Assembly: GCA_028565635.1 (NCBI GenBank)
Contig: JAOXYB010065934.1
Span: 1-10,252, forward strand
Length of the DNA: 10,252 nucleotides
Direction of reading: 5' to 3'
Origin: Phoronis ovalis
Taxonomy: Eukaryota; Phoronida; Phoronidae
Part shown: positions 1-7,625 of the stretch, piece after piece
Layout of the letters: every line of letters begins with the position of its first letter
How positions within the stretch are numbered: the first letter of the stretch is position 1
Position numbers and translations under genes: made by a program
Notes under the pieces: model-generated
Told to the model about the DNA's origin: nothing
Seen by the model: the letters and a program-made list of their open reading frames with translations, nothing else
The model's database searches: none

Positions 1-1794
1 GTCATTTTCTTCGCGCAATGTTTGGGAAATTTTTATAATGATTTAAATTACATGAATTTACTATAGAAGTGGATGAGAAAATCAATTGTGTCCTTATCTA
101 CCATATTATAATAAAATGGGGTCTCTAAAAATCTTTCACTAAATATTAATTTAAAAGTTTTACTAATCTTAGAAAATCTAGGACTACACCATAGAAAATG
201 TAATAGCATTAGTAAAAGCCAAGTCAGAGCAAACTACTGGCAAACTCGAGAACAGTTGTGTTACAGCTAGCGAAAGAAAGGCTATGCGGTCTTCATATGC
301 ATGAAGGCTATTATGCACAGCAGTTAGGGGATTTTATTTTATGGTCCTGGAATGTGTGTGTGCGTGTGTTGCATAGCTCACCAGTACCGATCAGAACTGC
401 ATGAATAGAGCAATATAGTCTGTATAGAAATGTAAGCCATTCACCAAACAGTTACATATACTATGTGAAAATGGATAATTTATCGTCGCTTTCAATACTA
501 TTATAAATTATTATATTATATATTATTTACTGAGTTACTGGGTTTTTTTCTACTATAATTACATAGCGATTCACAGCTATCAATATAAATAATAACTAAA
601 AATCTTATACATTGAGTTATTTAATTTTCAAGCTCTTACAATCTGTTGTACCTGCCCCCGGACAAATAGCGGAATAGCCGAAATCCGACTATTTACACAT
701 AATAAATACCCAAGACCACAGTATAGCCTTTGTTTCGCAAACTATAATAATAATCTATTATCTCCGCAGGTAAGCGCAAGGTACGCGCACATCACACATT
801 ATATAATAAGCAAATTTAATTTCTTGTAAAACTTGTCAGAACGCATTGTGTACAATTACACATTTAAAATTCAGTATTGTAAATAACAGGATTTGCTAGT
901 GACTAATTATCTCTTCAAATCAATTTTTAAGATAATGGTTGAAAAAGTTTGTGATGTTAGAGCTGAGCTACTTCCTTTCTTTGCCTTGGAGACTGAGTTA
1001 TGAGTTTTCTCGAGATTGTGACCATTCAAAACACGTCTTTGTGCTGAATCTTACCTTAATCAAATACAAATGTATACATTTAAATGTGCTTCATATTTGA
1101 GTAAGACGAATTATACACATGCTATGCTTCATAAAAAAATTATATAGTTTGTGTGTTATGAAAATCATTCATGCGGAGATAATTGGTTGGGACCAGTGAA
1201 TGTTATACGTAGAAAACTGATTCAGAAGTTAATGAAATTCCACTTTCATTAATTACCTGTACTACATGAATACGGGATGGATACTTAATGAGATACTTTA
1301 ATGAGTGAGTAATTGAGGAACTGGCCAATATGTATGGGGAAGGTACAGCAAATTTAAGGGGGATTAAAAAAGTTTAGACCTCTTCAAGAGGGTTTCCAGT
1401 TTGTACATCTGTTGTAGTGTTTTCACACTGTGTTACCTAAGGTTTCAGTTCGACTGTATTTAATCCGCACACCGCATCTGATTCTCCATCCTAGTACCCA
1501 CCTAGTGGCGAGTATCAAAACTGATTTTGGTATAGATTGACAACCTGAGTGCGATAACAGAATTTGCTAACTCACATAAATAGACAAATGTAGGCTCAAA
1601 GGATGCTTTAAACATGGGAAATATCGAAAAATGTTAAGATGTATATTTATTTATTATAAGCACTCCATATGTACTTAATCTTTTATTCTCTGGATGCTCT
1701 AGTTTTGGGAAACACATAAGACTCATACAGCTACTGCAGAGATATAGAGTCAATTTGTTTTAATGGACCAGTTTACTCTAAGCGTGTCACTTAC
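1..1794. other. Non-coding, AT-rich; intron 2 or lost 3' part of the minus-strand SLC6 gene
   Basis: No coding stretch of the size expected for the next SLC6 exons (about 87 and 208 codons, judging from the plus-strand paralogue) is visible on either strand. The perfect donor at 1794-1789 on the minus strand opens into this DNA, so it is most simply intron, with the remaining exons left of the window. Small structures seen: a short TG-rich run at about 353-370, a CTTCAT/ATGAAG hairpin at 291-306, and a longer stem with arms at 664-673 and 684-694. None suggests a gene. Confidence 0.6.
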
Positions 1795-2762
1795 CATCCG
1801 AAGCAACATCTTCTATTTTCATTTTTAACTGCTTTGCTAGATAGCCCATATATGAAAAAACTACAAATCCCGCGAAGAAGCTTGTCAAACAATTCACTAT
1901 CGAAGTAATCAAAGCGTCCCTTAAACAGTCATTATGAAATCTGTTATAGCTGGCAAGGGCAATAAGTCCCCCCCACGAAGATGACAATGAGAAAAAAATC
2001 TGAACAGCAGCGTCTTTCCACACTCTAGCATCAATAAGTCTTTCAAATTTAGGATTTAAGTAGAACTGAATGCCATCCAAATGTCCATCAAGTGTCGCTC
2101 CCTTCACAAGGAATATGATAAGCACAAAATAAGGGAATGTAGCTGTAAAATATACCACTTTCCCGGAAGATTTGACACCCTTTATCAAAACAAGAAACAC
2201 AATTGTCCATGCTAGTAGCAAACACAATGCTAGTTTCCAGTTGAACTGTCCAATATCGCCTATGCCGTCACTTCTACCGACCCCAAAAGCTACGTAATTG
2301 AAATATTCTTCAGCTGGTAATTTTTTTTTCAAACCCACAATATCTGAAGCTGTTTTATTAAAAATGGCTGCTTTCATACTATCATTATTGTAACAAAATC
2401 CATCCGCATGATTGGCAGTCCAACCTTTCTCAGTACAGTAGGAAATATTTTTGTTGGTAATTCTTAAAGAACAAAGCTCGCTACTTCGTTCTGGTGGACA
2501 AGTTGTCCAAGGTAACTCATCGGTCATTGAAGCGAATAAGTAAAACAATGATAAAGCAATAATAAGATTGTAGTATATAGACGCCACTGTTGATATTATT
2601 ACCATGCTGACACCAATACCACTGAAGAACGGGGAGAATTTCCAACATGTCAAAGGCCCTGAACTACAAAACTGAGCCAAAGCTAGTTCAAGAAAGAACA
2701 CAGGCATTCCAACAAAAACCAGCATCAAGATATACGGAATAAAAAAAATGCCTCCGCCATTT
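1795..2762 (-). CDS. Exon 2 of minus-strand SLC6 gene: TM2-TM7
   Basis: 968 nt between acceptor TTTTCAG|A and donor GATG|GTAAGT (phase 1). It joins as YR-NGGG across the splice. The reading frame is open throughout with no frameshift. The extracellular loop has Cys243 and Cys252 (LPWTTC...ELC) and sequons NIS, NDS and NKT. The exon is one codon longer than its counterpart, the difference lying in this loop just after GFCY. The frame continues only seven bases into the intron before a stop, which supports the donor. Confidence 0.85.
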
Positions 2763-3451
2763 CTGAAAACAAAAGAGGATGAAAATGTATCATTAACATA
2801 TTTTAGTGTGATTTAATGATAACCCAGTAGGGGATCACCTTTATTTGGCTACATTCCAGCGGAGATAATCAGTCTCTACTTATGTCTGAGTATCTGTATT
2901 CTGCTGTATTCTTCCATGTATTTTTTCAGTATTAAAAATCAAATTTAAAAGATAAATGGAATAACAAACATTACTGAATGTTTTATATAGTTCCACATTG
3001 TTCCGTAGTCTTACCTATAGCAAAGATAAGGGAATCTCCAGACATTTCCAAGACCAACAGCATATCCTATGCAAGACAGAATAAAATCTAAACGACCACC
3101 CCAATTTCCTCGTTCAACGTTTTCATCCTGATTGAAATTTTGTTTCGAACTTTGCTCCTGACCTAAACTTTCAACTTTTAATTGTTCTACAAATGTTTGT
3201 GGTTTTTCACCTATACTCTCAACGTTTAGTGGTCCACCACCTAAACTTTCAACTTTTACTGGTTCGGTACTTTCAGCTAGAGCTTGCGAACTGATGAGTG
3301 TTGGCAAGGATTTGAAAGTTTTATGACCATGAAACGAGGATTCGGAGAGCCGGAAAGGAAATGATGGACGTTTATGAATTTCTTCTATTTCCTCTTCACT
3401 TGCTCTCCCATCTATTCCACCCTTCCACACTTTATTTAATATACCCGGCAT
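1795..3451 (-). CDS. SLC6 Na+/Cl--dependent transporter, glycine-transporter type (5' part: exons 1-2, TM1-TM7)
   Basis: Join on the minus strand 3451..3015 and 2762..1795, giving residues 1-468 plus the first base of 469. Family knowledge: SLC6 proteins are 12-TM plasma-membrane symporters moving amino acids or neurotransmitters with Na+ and Cl-. Seen: a cytosolic N-tail of about 119 residues; TM1 with [15 protein letters not shown] (about 129-143), where Asn136 and Arg139 match the Na+-site Asn and outer-gate Arg of LeuT; the NGGG turn; TM2-TM3; a second extracellular loop with LPWTTC, a paired Cys and N-glycosylation sequons; TM4-TM7; and the TM6 stretch [10 protein letters not shown] (about 403-412). 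The TM6 Ser and Trp resemble glycine transporters, so glycine is the best substrate guess; other small amino acids remain possible. Start ATG 3451: an in-frame stop lies at 3478-3476 with no other Met between. TM8-TM12 are absent from the window, so it is an incomplete gene model or a truncated copy. Confidence 0.85.
2763..3014 (-). other. Intron 1 of minus-strand SLC6 gene
   Basis: A 252-nt GT-AG intron in phase 2. It has no visible ORF and no clear similarity by eye to the 457-nt intron at the same position in the plus-strand paralogue, so intron sequence has diverged far more than the exons. Confidence 0.8.
3015..3451 (-). CDS. Exon 1 of minus-strand SLC6 gene: N-tail and TM1
   Basis: 437 nt of coding sequence ending in phase 2 at donor TATAG|GTAAGA. 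The tail begins MPGILNKVW and carries the block [13 protein letters not shown], shared with the paralogue ([13 protein letters not shown]). Residues 65-97 hold three near-identical heptads: VKVESLG, LNVESIG and LKVESLG. The exon ends inside the TM1-TM2 turn, at the same codon and phase as exon 1 of the plus-strand gene. Confidence 0.85.
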
Positions 3452-3452
3452 G

Positions 3453-3479
3453 TTAAAATGAAATGTTGAAGTTTGTCAT
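3453..3479 (-). promoter_or_regulatory. uORF of minus-strand SLC6 gene, stop one base before the main ATG
   Basis: ATG at 3479-3477 opens eight codons (MTNFNISF) ending in TAA at 3455-3453. A single C follows, then the main ATG at 3451. It is in a different frame from the main CDS. If it is in the 5' leader, ribosomes finishing it stop almost on the main start, a layout compatible with reinitiation. It matters only if the transcript starts upstream of 3479. Confidence 0.4.
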
Positions 3480-3800
3480 GTTTGCGTGTCTCTGTAAGAT
3501 CACGTCTCAGACTGTCACGTAGAACAAATGATTGTGTGCGTGCAGATCAACGCATTTCGTAACCAACCAATCAGAACCAGTCAGAAAAATAAACAATTAT
3601 TAAAAAATTTTAAAATCCCTACAAAACATGTTTAGATATTTTTTTGCTTTTGTGAAAACATACACTTTAATTAGTATACATGTATACGCATGTATTTATA
3701 CCAAAAAAATCTTACATACATTTTGGGCGCGAAAAAGTATTCAGAGACGAACGTGAAACGACGAATTCGTAAAATCAGATGGTTAAGTAGCTACAAATAC

Positions 3801-3830
3801 ATGTTTACCCTTACTGTACATAAACCATAA
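3801..3830 (+). promoter_or_regulatory. uORF of plus-strand SLC6 gene, stop one base before the main ATG
   Basis: ATG at 3801 opens nine codons (MFTLTVHKP) ending in TAA at 3828-3830. A single A precedes the main ATG at 3832. The layout (short uORF, TAA, one base, ATG) matches the one in front of the minus-strand paralogue, although the uORF sequences differ. A regulatory role is inferred from this repetition. Confidence 0.4.
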
Positions 3831-3831
3831 A

Positions 3832-4313
3832 ATGGGTACTTTCTGGAACACTGGTGTAGACGGGAGAGCTAGCAAACAAGAGATTGAGAGTAGGCCACAA
3901 ATCAAATTTCCGGTAAAATTGTCGAAACCTGATAGAGAGCTTAGAAACCAATATCAGCGCAATGCAGAGCAACACAAAGACAACCTAATTCAGATACCGA
4001 AACAAACTACCAGTAAAAGTACTTTAGCTGAGGCAAGTGGTGTTAAGATTACTTTAGAAAGAACAGAAGCAGCTTCGTGTACCGGTACCCATGTAATGAC
4101 AGCTGCAGAAAAAATAGGTGATCCAAATTTTCTTGGACCATATCATTCCGATGTTGATGAAGAAAATGATGGTGATATTTCAACTCAGAACTTCTCCAGG
4201 GACGAGAATGCTTTAAGAGGGAATTGGACGGGTCGTTTAGATTTTATTTTGTCATGTATAGGATATGCAGTTGGTTTGGGAAATGTTTGGAGATTTCCAT
4301 ACCTGTGTTACAA
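3832..4313 (+). CDS. Exon 1 of plus-strand SLC6 gene: N-tail and TM1
   Basis: 482 nt ending in phase 2 at TACAA|GTAAGT. About 134 mostly charged and polar cytosolic residues precede TM1. The block [13 protein letters not shown] near the N-terminus and the stretch around DENALRGNW before TM1 are shared with the minus-strand paralogue; the part between (about 35-120) is not alignable by eye. TM1 carries [17 protein letters not shown]. Confidence 0.9.
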
Positions 4314-7046
4314 GTAAGTATATTTTTACTATTTTAAGTAAATTAAACATTCAGAAACACTTGGGCTCAGTTTGTATATTTTAAATAAAAAACTTGTTAA
4401 TAAGATTGTATAATATAAGAAAATTAGTAAAGAAAATATTAGATAAACTTGATAAATTACGGTTGTTTTTAGGCTCAAAAGTAAAATTTTGGTGTTTCAC
4501 ATTTATGAAAACTTGAACAAACGCATAATAATAAACATGATTGTATACTTCTGATACAACTTCGAATTGTTTACTATAACTTCATGAAAACAAACGTGAG
4601 GCTATTCATAATACCATGTTTAATTAAGATATACAGTTATATTTTGATCGTCCCGTTGAGATACTGAAAAGAACAGAGTTAACATTTTGCTGTTCCTGCA
4701 TCGTACAGTAATGTTTTTATAAACTGAAATGTATAAAAATATAATTAATTTCCTTTGTTGTTTCACTTAGGAATGGTGGTGGCATTTTCTTCATTCCTTA
4801 CGTGATAATGTTAATATTTGTTGGAATGCCAGTTTTCTTCTTCGAGCTTGCCTTGGCACAATTTTGTAGTGCTGGACCAGTTTCATGCTGGAAATTTGCA
4901 CCATTTTTTAGCGGTATTGGACTGTCCATGGTTTTAATATCTTGTTTCGTAGCTTTGTACTACAATATAATAATAGCTCTTTCAATTTATTACCTATTTT
5001 CCTCCATGACTTCTGAGCTTCCTTGGGCAACTTGTCCCGTAGACAGAAGTAGTGAGTTATGTGTGTTAAGAGTGCCAAAAGTAGACGTAGTTCATTGTCT
5101 ATCAGAATCGTATTACGTTAACACGACCGACGGATTTTGCTATCGCAACAAGACAAGAGTAGCACTATGGAATCAAACGGCAGCCAGTATTCTAGGAATT
5201 GAACGAAAATTAGCTGCAGAAGACTATTTTAATTATGTTGCGACGGGTAAAGCACATAGTTCTGGAATAGATGATTTGGGGAAATTTAACTGGAAACTAG
5301 CGTTATGTCTATTATTAGCATGGGCCTTCGTAGTTGGAACTTTAGCACGAGGCGTAAAATCATCTGGGAAAGTGGTTTACTTCACGGCAACATTCCCTTA
5401 CGTGGTACTTGTAATTCTGCTCGTTAAAGGCGCCATGTTAGAAGGACATTTAGAAGGAATACAATTTTACCTTTCGCCGAAACTAGAAAAATTAGTTGAA
5501 GCTGACGTCTGGAAAGATGCTGCTGTTCAAATATTTTTCTCTCTATCAGCCTCATGGGGCGGCCTTATTGCGTTGGCCAGTTACAATCGATTTCATAATG
5601 ACTGTTTGAGAGATGCCTTAATAACATCTAGCGTAAACTGCTTGACTAGCTTCTTTGCTGGATTCGTGGTATTTTCATTTATGGGATACTTAGCTAAGGA
5701 GATGAATGTTAGAATAGAAGATGTAGCCTCAGATGGTGAGTGAATTTAAGCAAATTTATCAAAACGCATTCTCCTTATTTCTTTAACATACAAATAAGTC
5801 AGTGGCCTAGATTATATCTTTATATATTTATAATATTTAATATTGCTTTAAAAACCAGCGTTACTGATGATTATTCAGTCATTCTTTAAACCAAGCGTAC
5901 AACAGTGACCCGACGGCATCCGATAAGAGTTAACTGTGTGTATATAGTAATGCATGCATAAATCTCATCGGATGCGGTCAAGTCGCTGGTGTTCAGTGGG
6001 TTAATTTTACATTCACGTAGATTGCTATTCCGATAGGTGTTGGTTTGGCATTTTATATTTATCCTGAAGCAATGAAGACATTAGAAATGTCTCCTCTATG
6101 GTCATGTTTATTTTTCTTCATGCTGCTAACCCTGGGTCTTGACAGTCAGTTTGCTTACGTTGAAACCATTACTACGTCCTTAATGGACAGGTGGCCAAAA
6201 TTAAGGGAAAGGAAAATTTCCACCATACTCACTGCAGCTATTCCATTATACCTGCTGGGACTGCTGATGTGTACAGACGGAGGGACTTATATATTGCAGG
6301 TAAGTAAGAAAACGTTGAATTTTCAGTTTTAATACAGAAAGTCGTCTAACACTAGTTTTAACTTTATCATGCACAGCAACCTCAGGAGCATACCTGATCC
6401 AGTTGTTCTCTTTTTCTAGTTTATGGATCATTTCTCCGGAGGATGGAATGTAATGTTGATAGCATTCTTTGAATGCGTATCCATTTCGTGGGTTTATGGT
6501 GCTGACAGGTTTCGTAATGACATCAAAACTATGTTAGGTAAGCACTACTGCGGCTGCGTACCTTGGAAGCCGTGGTCAAAATGGTGGATTCTATGTTGGC
6601 GTTTCTTCACTCCACTGGGTGTTTTATTTATAATGGTATACTCTTGGGTAGATTATAAACCTTTCAAATATGAAGACTACACATACCCAGCATGGGCTCA
6701 AGCATTTGGCTGGCTGATGCTACTATCTACGATTTTGTGCATGTTCATACCAGGAATTTTTCTTCTGACCCAAGCCGAAGGAACTTTAAAAGAACGCTTC
6801 CAACAGGTGTTAAGACCTGCTGTAGACTGGGGTCCAGCTTTAGTCAGGCATAGACGACTTATAAAGCATGTCGAAGGGTTCATCATTGATCCCTTTGATG
6901 AAATGGATGAAGACAATAAACTAGAATCAGAGCTGGTGTGTGATTTACCAGAGAACAATGATGGGATTCAGATATTAAATGAAGCCAAGACAAATGATGC
7001 CGAAATAAAAGTACACACTGTAAAATATATGGAATCAACTGTTTGA
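3832..7046 (+). CDS. SLC6 Na+/Cl--dependent transporter, glycine-transporter type, complete (778 aa)
   Basis: Join 3832..4313, 4771..5735, 6037..6299, 6420..7046; phases 2, 1, 0; stop TGA 7044-7046. A plasma-membrane symporter with 12 predicted TMs: TM1 about 135-158, TM2 170-191, TM3 210-240, TM4 335-354, TM5 361-381, TM6 410-432, TM7 443-468, TM8 501-529, TM9 543-561, TM10 577-600, TM11 625-648, TM12 661-687. LeuT-type ion and gate residues are present: Asn151 and Arg154 (TM1), Asp518-Ser519 (TM8, Na2 site) and Asp573 (outer gate). TM6 has [10 protein letters not shown] with Ser420 and Trp423, as in glycine transporters, and the C-tail has DWGPAL about 18 residues after TM12, as recalled in GlyT1 and GlyT2. 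Substrate glycine is therefore likely but unproven; a related small-amino-acid transporter is the alternative. Start 3832: the upstream in-frame stop is at 3784, with no other Met. Its length is near that of vertebrate GlyT2, owing to a long N-tail. Confidence 0.93.
4314..4770 (+). other. Intron 1 of plus-strand SLC6 gene
   Basis: 457 nt, AT-rich, GTAAGT donor and TTTCACTTAG acceptor with a T-rich tract before it. The splice rebuilds Lys161 and the conserved NGGG turn. Nothing else stands out in it. Confidence 0.88.
4771..5735 (+). CDS. Exon 2 of plus-strand SLC6 gene: TM2-TM7
   Basis: 965 nt in one exon, ending GATG|GTGAGT (phase 1). It codes TM2 ([11 protein letters not shown]), TM3, the large extracellular loop, and TM4-TM7. 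In the loop, LPWATC and ELC give Cys249 and Cys258, the pair that forms a disulphide in SLC6 members; sequons lie at Asn278 (NTT), Asn287 (NKT) and Asn295 (NQT). TM6 holds [10 protein letters not shown] (416-425), followed by the [10 protein letters not shown] segment typical of this family. Confidence 0.92.
5736..6036 (+). other. Intron 2 of plus-strand SLC6 gene, containing a foldback element
   Basis: 301 nt between GTGAGT and TTCCGATAG. More than a third of it is an inverted repeat bounded by TTAA at 5886-5889 and 6001-6004 (separate entry). The acceptor lies only 32 bases beyond the element, so its insertion must have left the acceptor region working. Confidence 0.88.
5886..6004. mobile_element. 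TTAA-flanked foldback (MITE-like) element
   Basis: Imperfect inverted arms of about 40 nt face each other across a loop of about 30 nt. The left arm includes CAGTGACCCGACGGCATCCG and the right arm CGGATGCGGTCAAGTCGCTG; the innermost 10-bp GCATCCGATA/CATCGGATGC part pairs best. TTAA occurs immediately outside both arms, which fits the target duplication of piggyBac-type transposons. It is too short to code anything, so it would be non-autonomous. Family assignment is inference; the inverted repeat itself is seen directly. Confidence 0.6.
6037..6299 (+). CDS. Exon 3 of plus-strand SLC6 gene: TM8-TM9
   Basis: 263 nt, entered in phase 1 and left in phase 0 at TTGCAG|GTAAGT. It codes [13 protein letters not shown], where most relatives have a Pro in place of the Val, then TM8 with LGLDSQF (Asp518 and Ser519, Na2 site) and TM9. 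The ETITTSLMD segment after TM8 is also typical of the family. Confidence 0.92.
6420..7046 (+). CDS. Exon 4 of plus-strand SLC6 gene: TM10-TM12 and C-tail
   Basis: 627 nt including the stop. It starts after CTTTTTCTAG with FMDHFSGG (Asp573, outer gate), then AFFECVS with Glu588 in TM10 and [10 protein letters not shown]11 and TM12 follow, then [11 protein letters not shown] and DWGPAL (706-711). The tail of about 90 residues is acidic and polar and ends ESTV, a class I PDZ ligand form (S/T-x-V at the terminus). A donor-like GTAAGC at 6538 is read through as Gly-Lys and the homology continues, so it is not used in this model. The preceding intron, 6300-6419, is only 120 nt. Confidence 0.92.
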   Translation, partial: FMDHFSGGWNVMLIAFFECVSISWVYGADRFRNDIKTMLGKHYCGCVPWKPWSKWWILCWRFFTPLGVLFIMVYSWVDYKPFKYEDYTYPAWAQAFGWLMLLSTILCMFIPGIFLLTQAEGTLKERFQQVLRPAVDWGPALVRHRRLIKHVEGFIIDPFDEMDEDNKLESELVCDLPENNDGIQILNEAKTNDAEIKVHTVKYMESTV

Positions 7047-7568
7047 AGGAAACCCTTTCTGTGTATGTTTTATATTGGACTTCCTACGTGAAATATGAGA
7101 AACAGTATTTCTTTATAATTGTTTTCAAGTTACACGAGTGCACCAAGCCTGGTGCATTAAATATTAAATTAAATATTAGAATAATTGGTAGTGGTACCTT
7201 ACATGTCAATGTAAACAATCATTTACATTCTTTGTTGCACCTCATCAAATAAGCCATTTGCAGGTGCAGTGCAGCGGCATGTCAAAAAAAAATCCAACGA
7301 ATTCCAGAATTCAATGCAATGGTGAATTTTAATTTGGATTGATTAGGTTCATTAGCCACCCAACTTATTGTATGGAAATGGCTTATAATCTTATAATTGT
7401 TTTATACGTAAAATCGAGGCAGTACGTATTTATATAAAAAAATATATACTGAACGAACTGAGATCTCAAAAGGTTGTGTACAGCCTGATCATAATGCAAG
7501 AGATCCCGAGAAACGAAGATATCCCGTCAGATTTCTATTAATTGATTATAACTGTTGTTACGGTCCTC
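7047..7568. other. Convergent 3' region between SLC6 and FABP genes
   Basis: 522 bp separate the stop codons of the plus-strand SLC6 gene and the minus-strand FABP gene. Possible poly(A) signals: ATTAAA on plus at 7156-7161 and 7163-7168 for SLC6; ATTAAA on minus at 7333-7328 for FABP. If both are used, the 3' ends would lie about 150-200 bp apart and not overlap. No gene is seen here; the short open frame after 7046 looks like chance. Confidence 0.5.
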
Positions 7569-7625
7569 CTATTCCGATTTCTTCTTGTAAATGGCTTTCC
7601 CTGACAAGTTACCTACTGTGCTAAC
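7569..7625 (-). CDS. FABP exon 4
   Basis: 57 nt, acceptor ATTTCAG|G, coding VSTVGNLSGKAIYKKKSE and TAG. It is the last strand. The family normally has Arg-x-Tyr here; this has Ala127-Ile-Tyr129. The exon is short, but its phase, acceptor, basic end and the exact total of 134 residues support it. Confidence 0.8.
   Translation of the reverse strand, partial: VSTVGNLSGKAIYKKKSE

Larger units (their letters stand above)
3452..3831. promoter_or_regulatory. Divergent intergenic region, probable shared promoter of the SLC6 pair
   Basis: 380 bp separate the two start codons of the head-to-head paralogues. Seen: TATAAATA read on the minus strand at 3700-3693 (TATTTATA on plus); a perfect 14-bp palindrome GTATACATGTATAC at 3674-3687; and an exact E2F-type motif TTTCGCGC on the minus strand at 3734-3727, inside TTTTGGGCGCGAAAA. 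If the TATA box serves the minus-strand gene, its 5' leader would be roughly 210 nt and would include the uORF at 3479-3453. Use as a promoter is inferred from position and motifs; no transcription start can be proven from sequence. Confidence 0.5.

Noticed and set aside
353-370. TG-rich run as a microsatellite
   Set aside because: Too short and interrupted to be a meaningful repeat.
757-2869. Three copies of the 11-mer ATTATCTCCGC (757-767 plus; 1183-1173 and 2869-2859 minus)
   Set aside because: Flanking sequences are not alike, and an 11-base match in three places is too weak to call a repeat.
6246-6431. Minus-strand open frame of 61 codons
   Set aside because: Antisense to SLC6 exon 3 and the following intron, with no motif of its own.
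6538-6543. GTAAGC donor-like site inside SLC6 exon 4
   Set aside because: Reading through keeps the frame and the family homology continues without a break, so no intron is needed.
6698-6958. Minus-strand open frame of 86 codons
   Set aside because: Antisense shadow of SLC6 exon 4; Ser-rich composition comes from the opposite strand's codons.
7043-7252. Plus-strand open frame overlapping the SLC6 stop
   Set aside because: Starts inside the last codons of SLC6 in another frame and runs through AT-rich 3' UTR; no family features.
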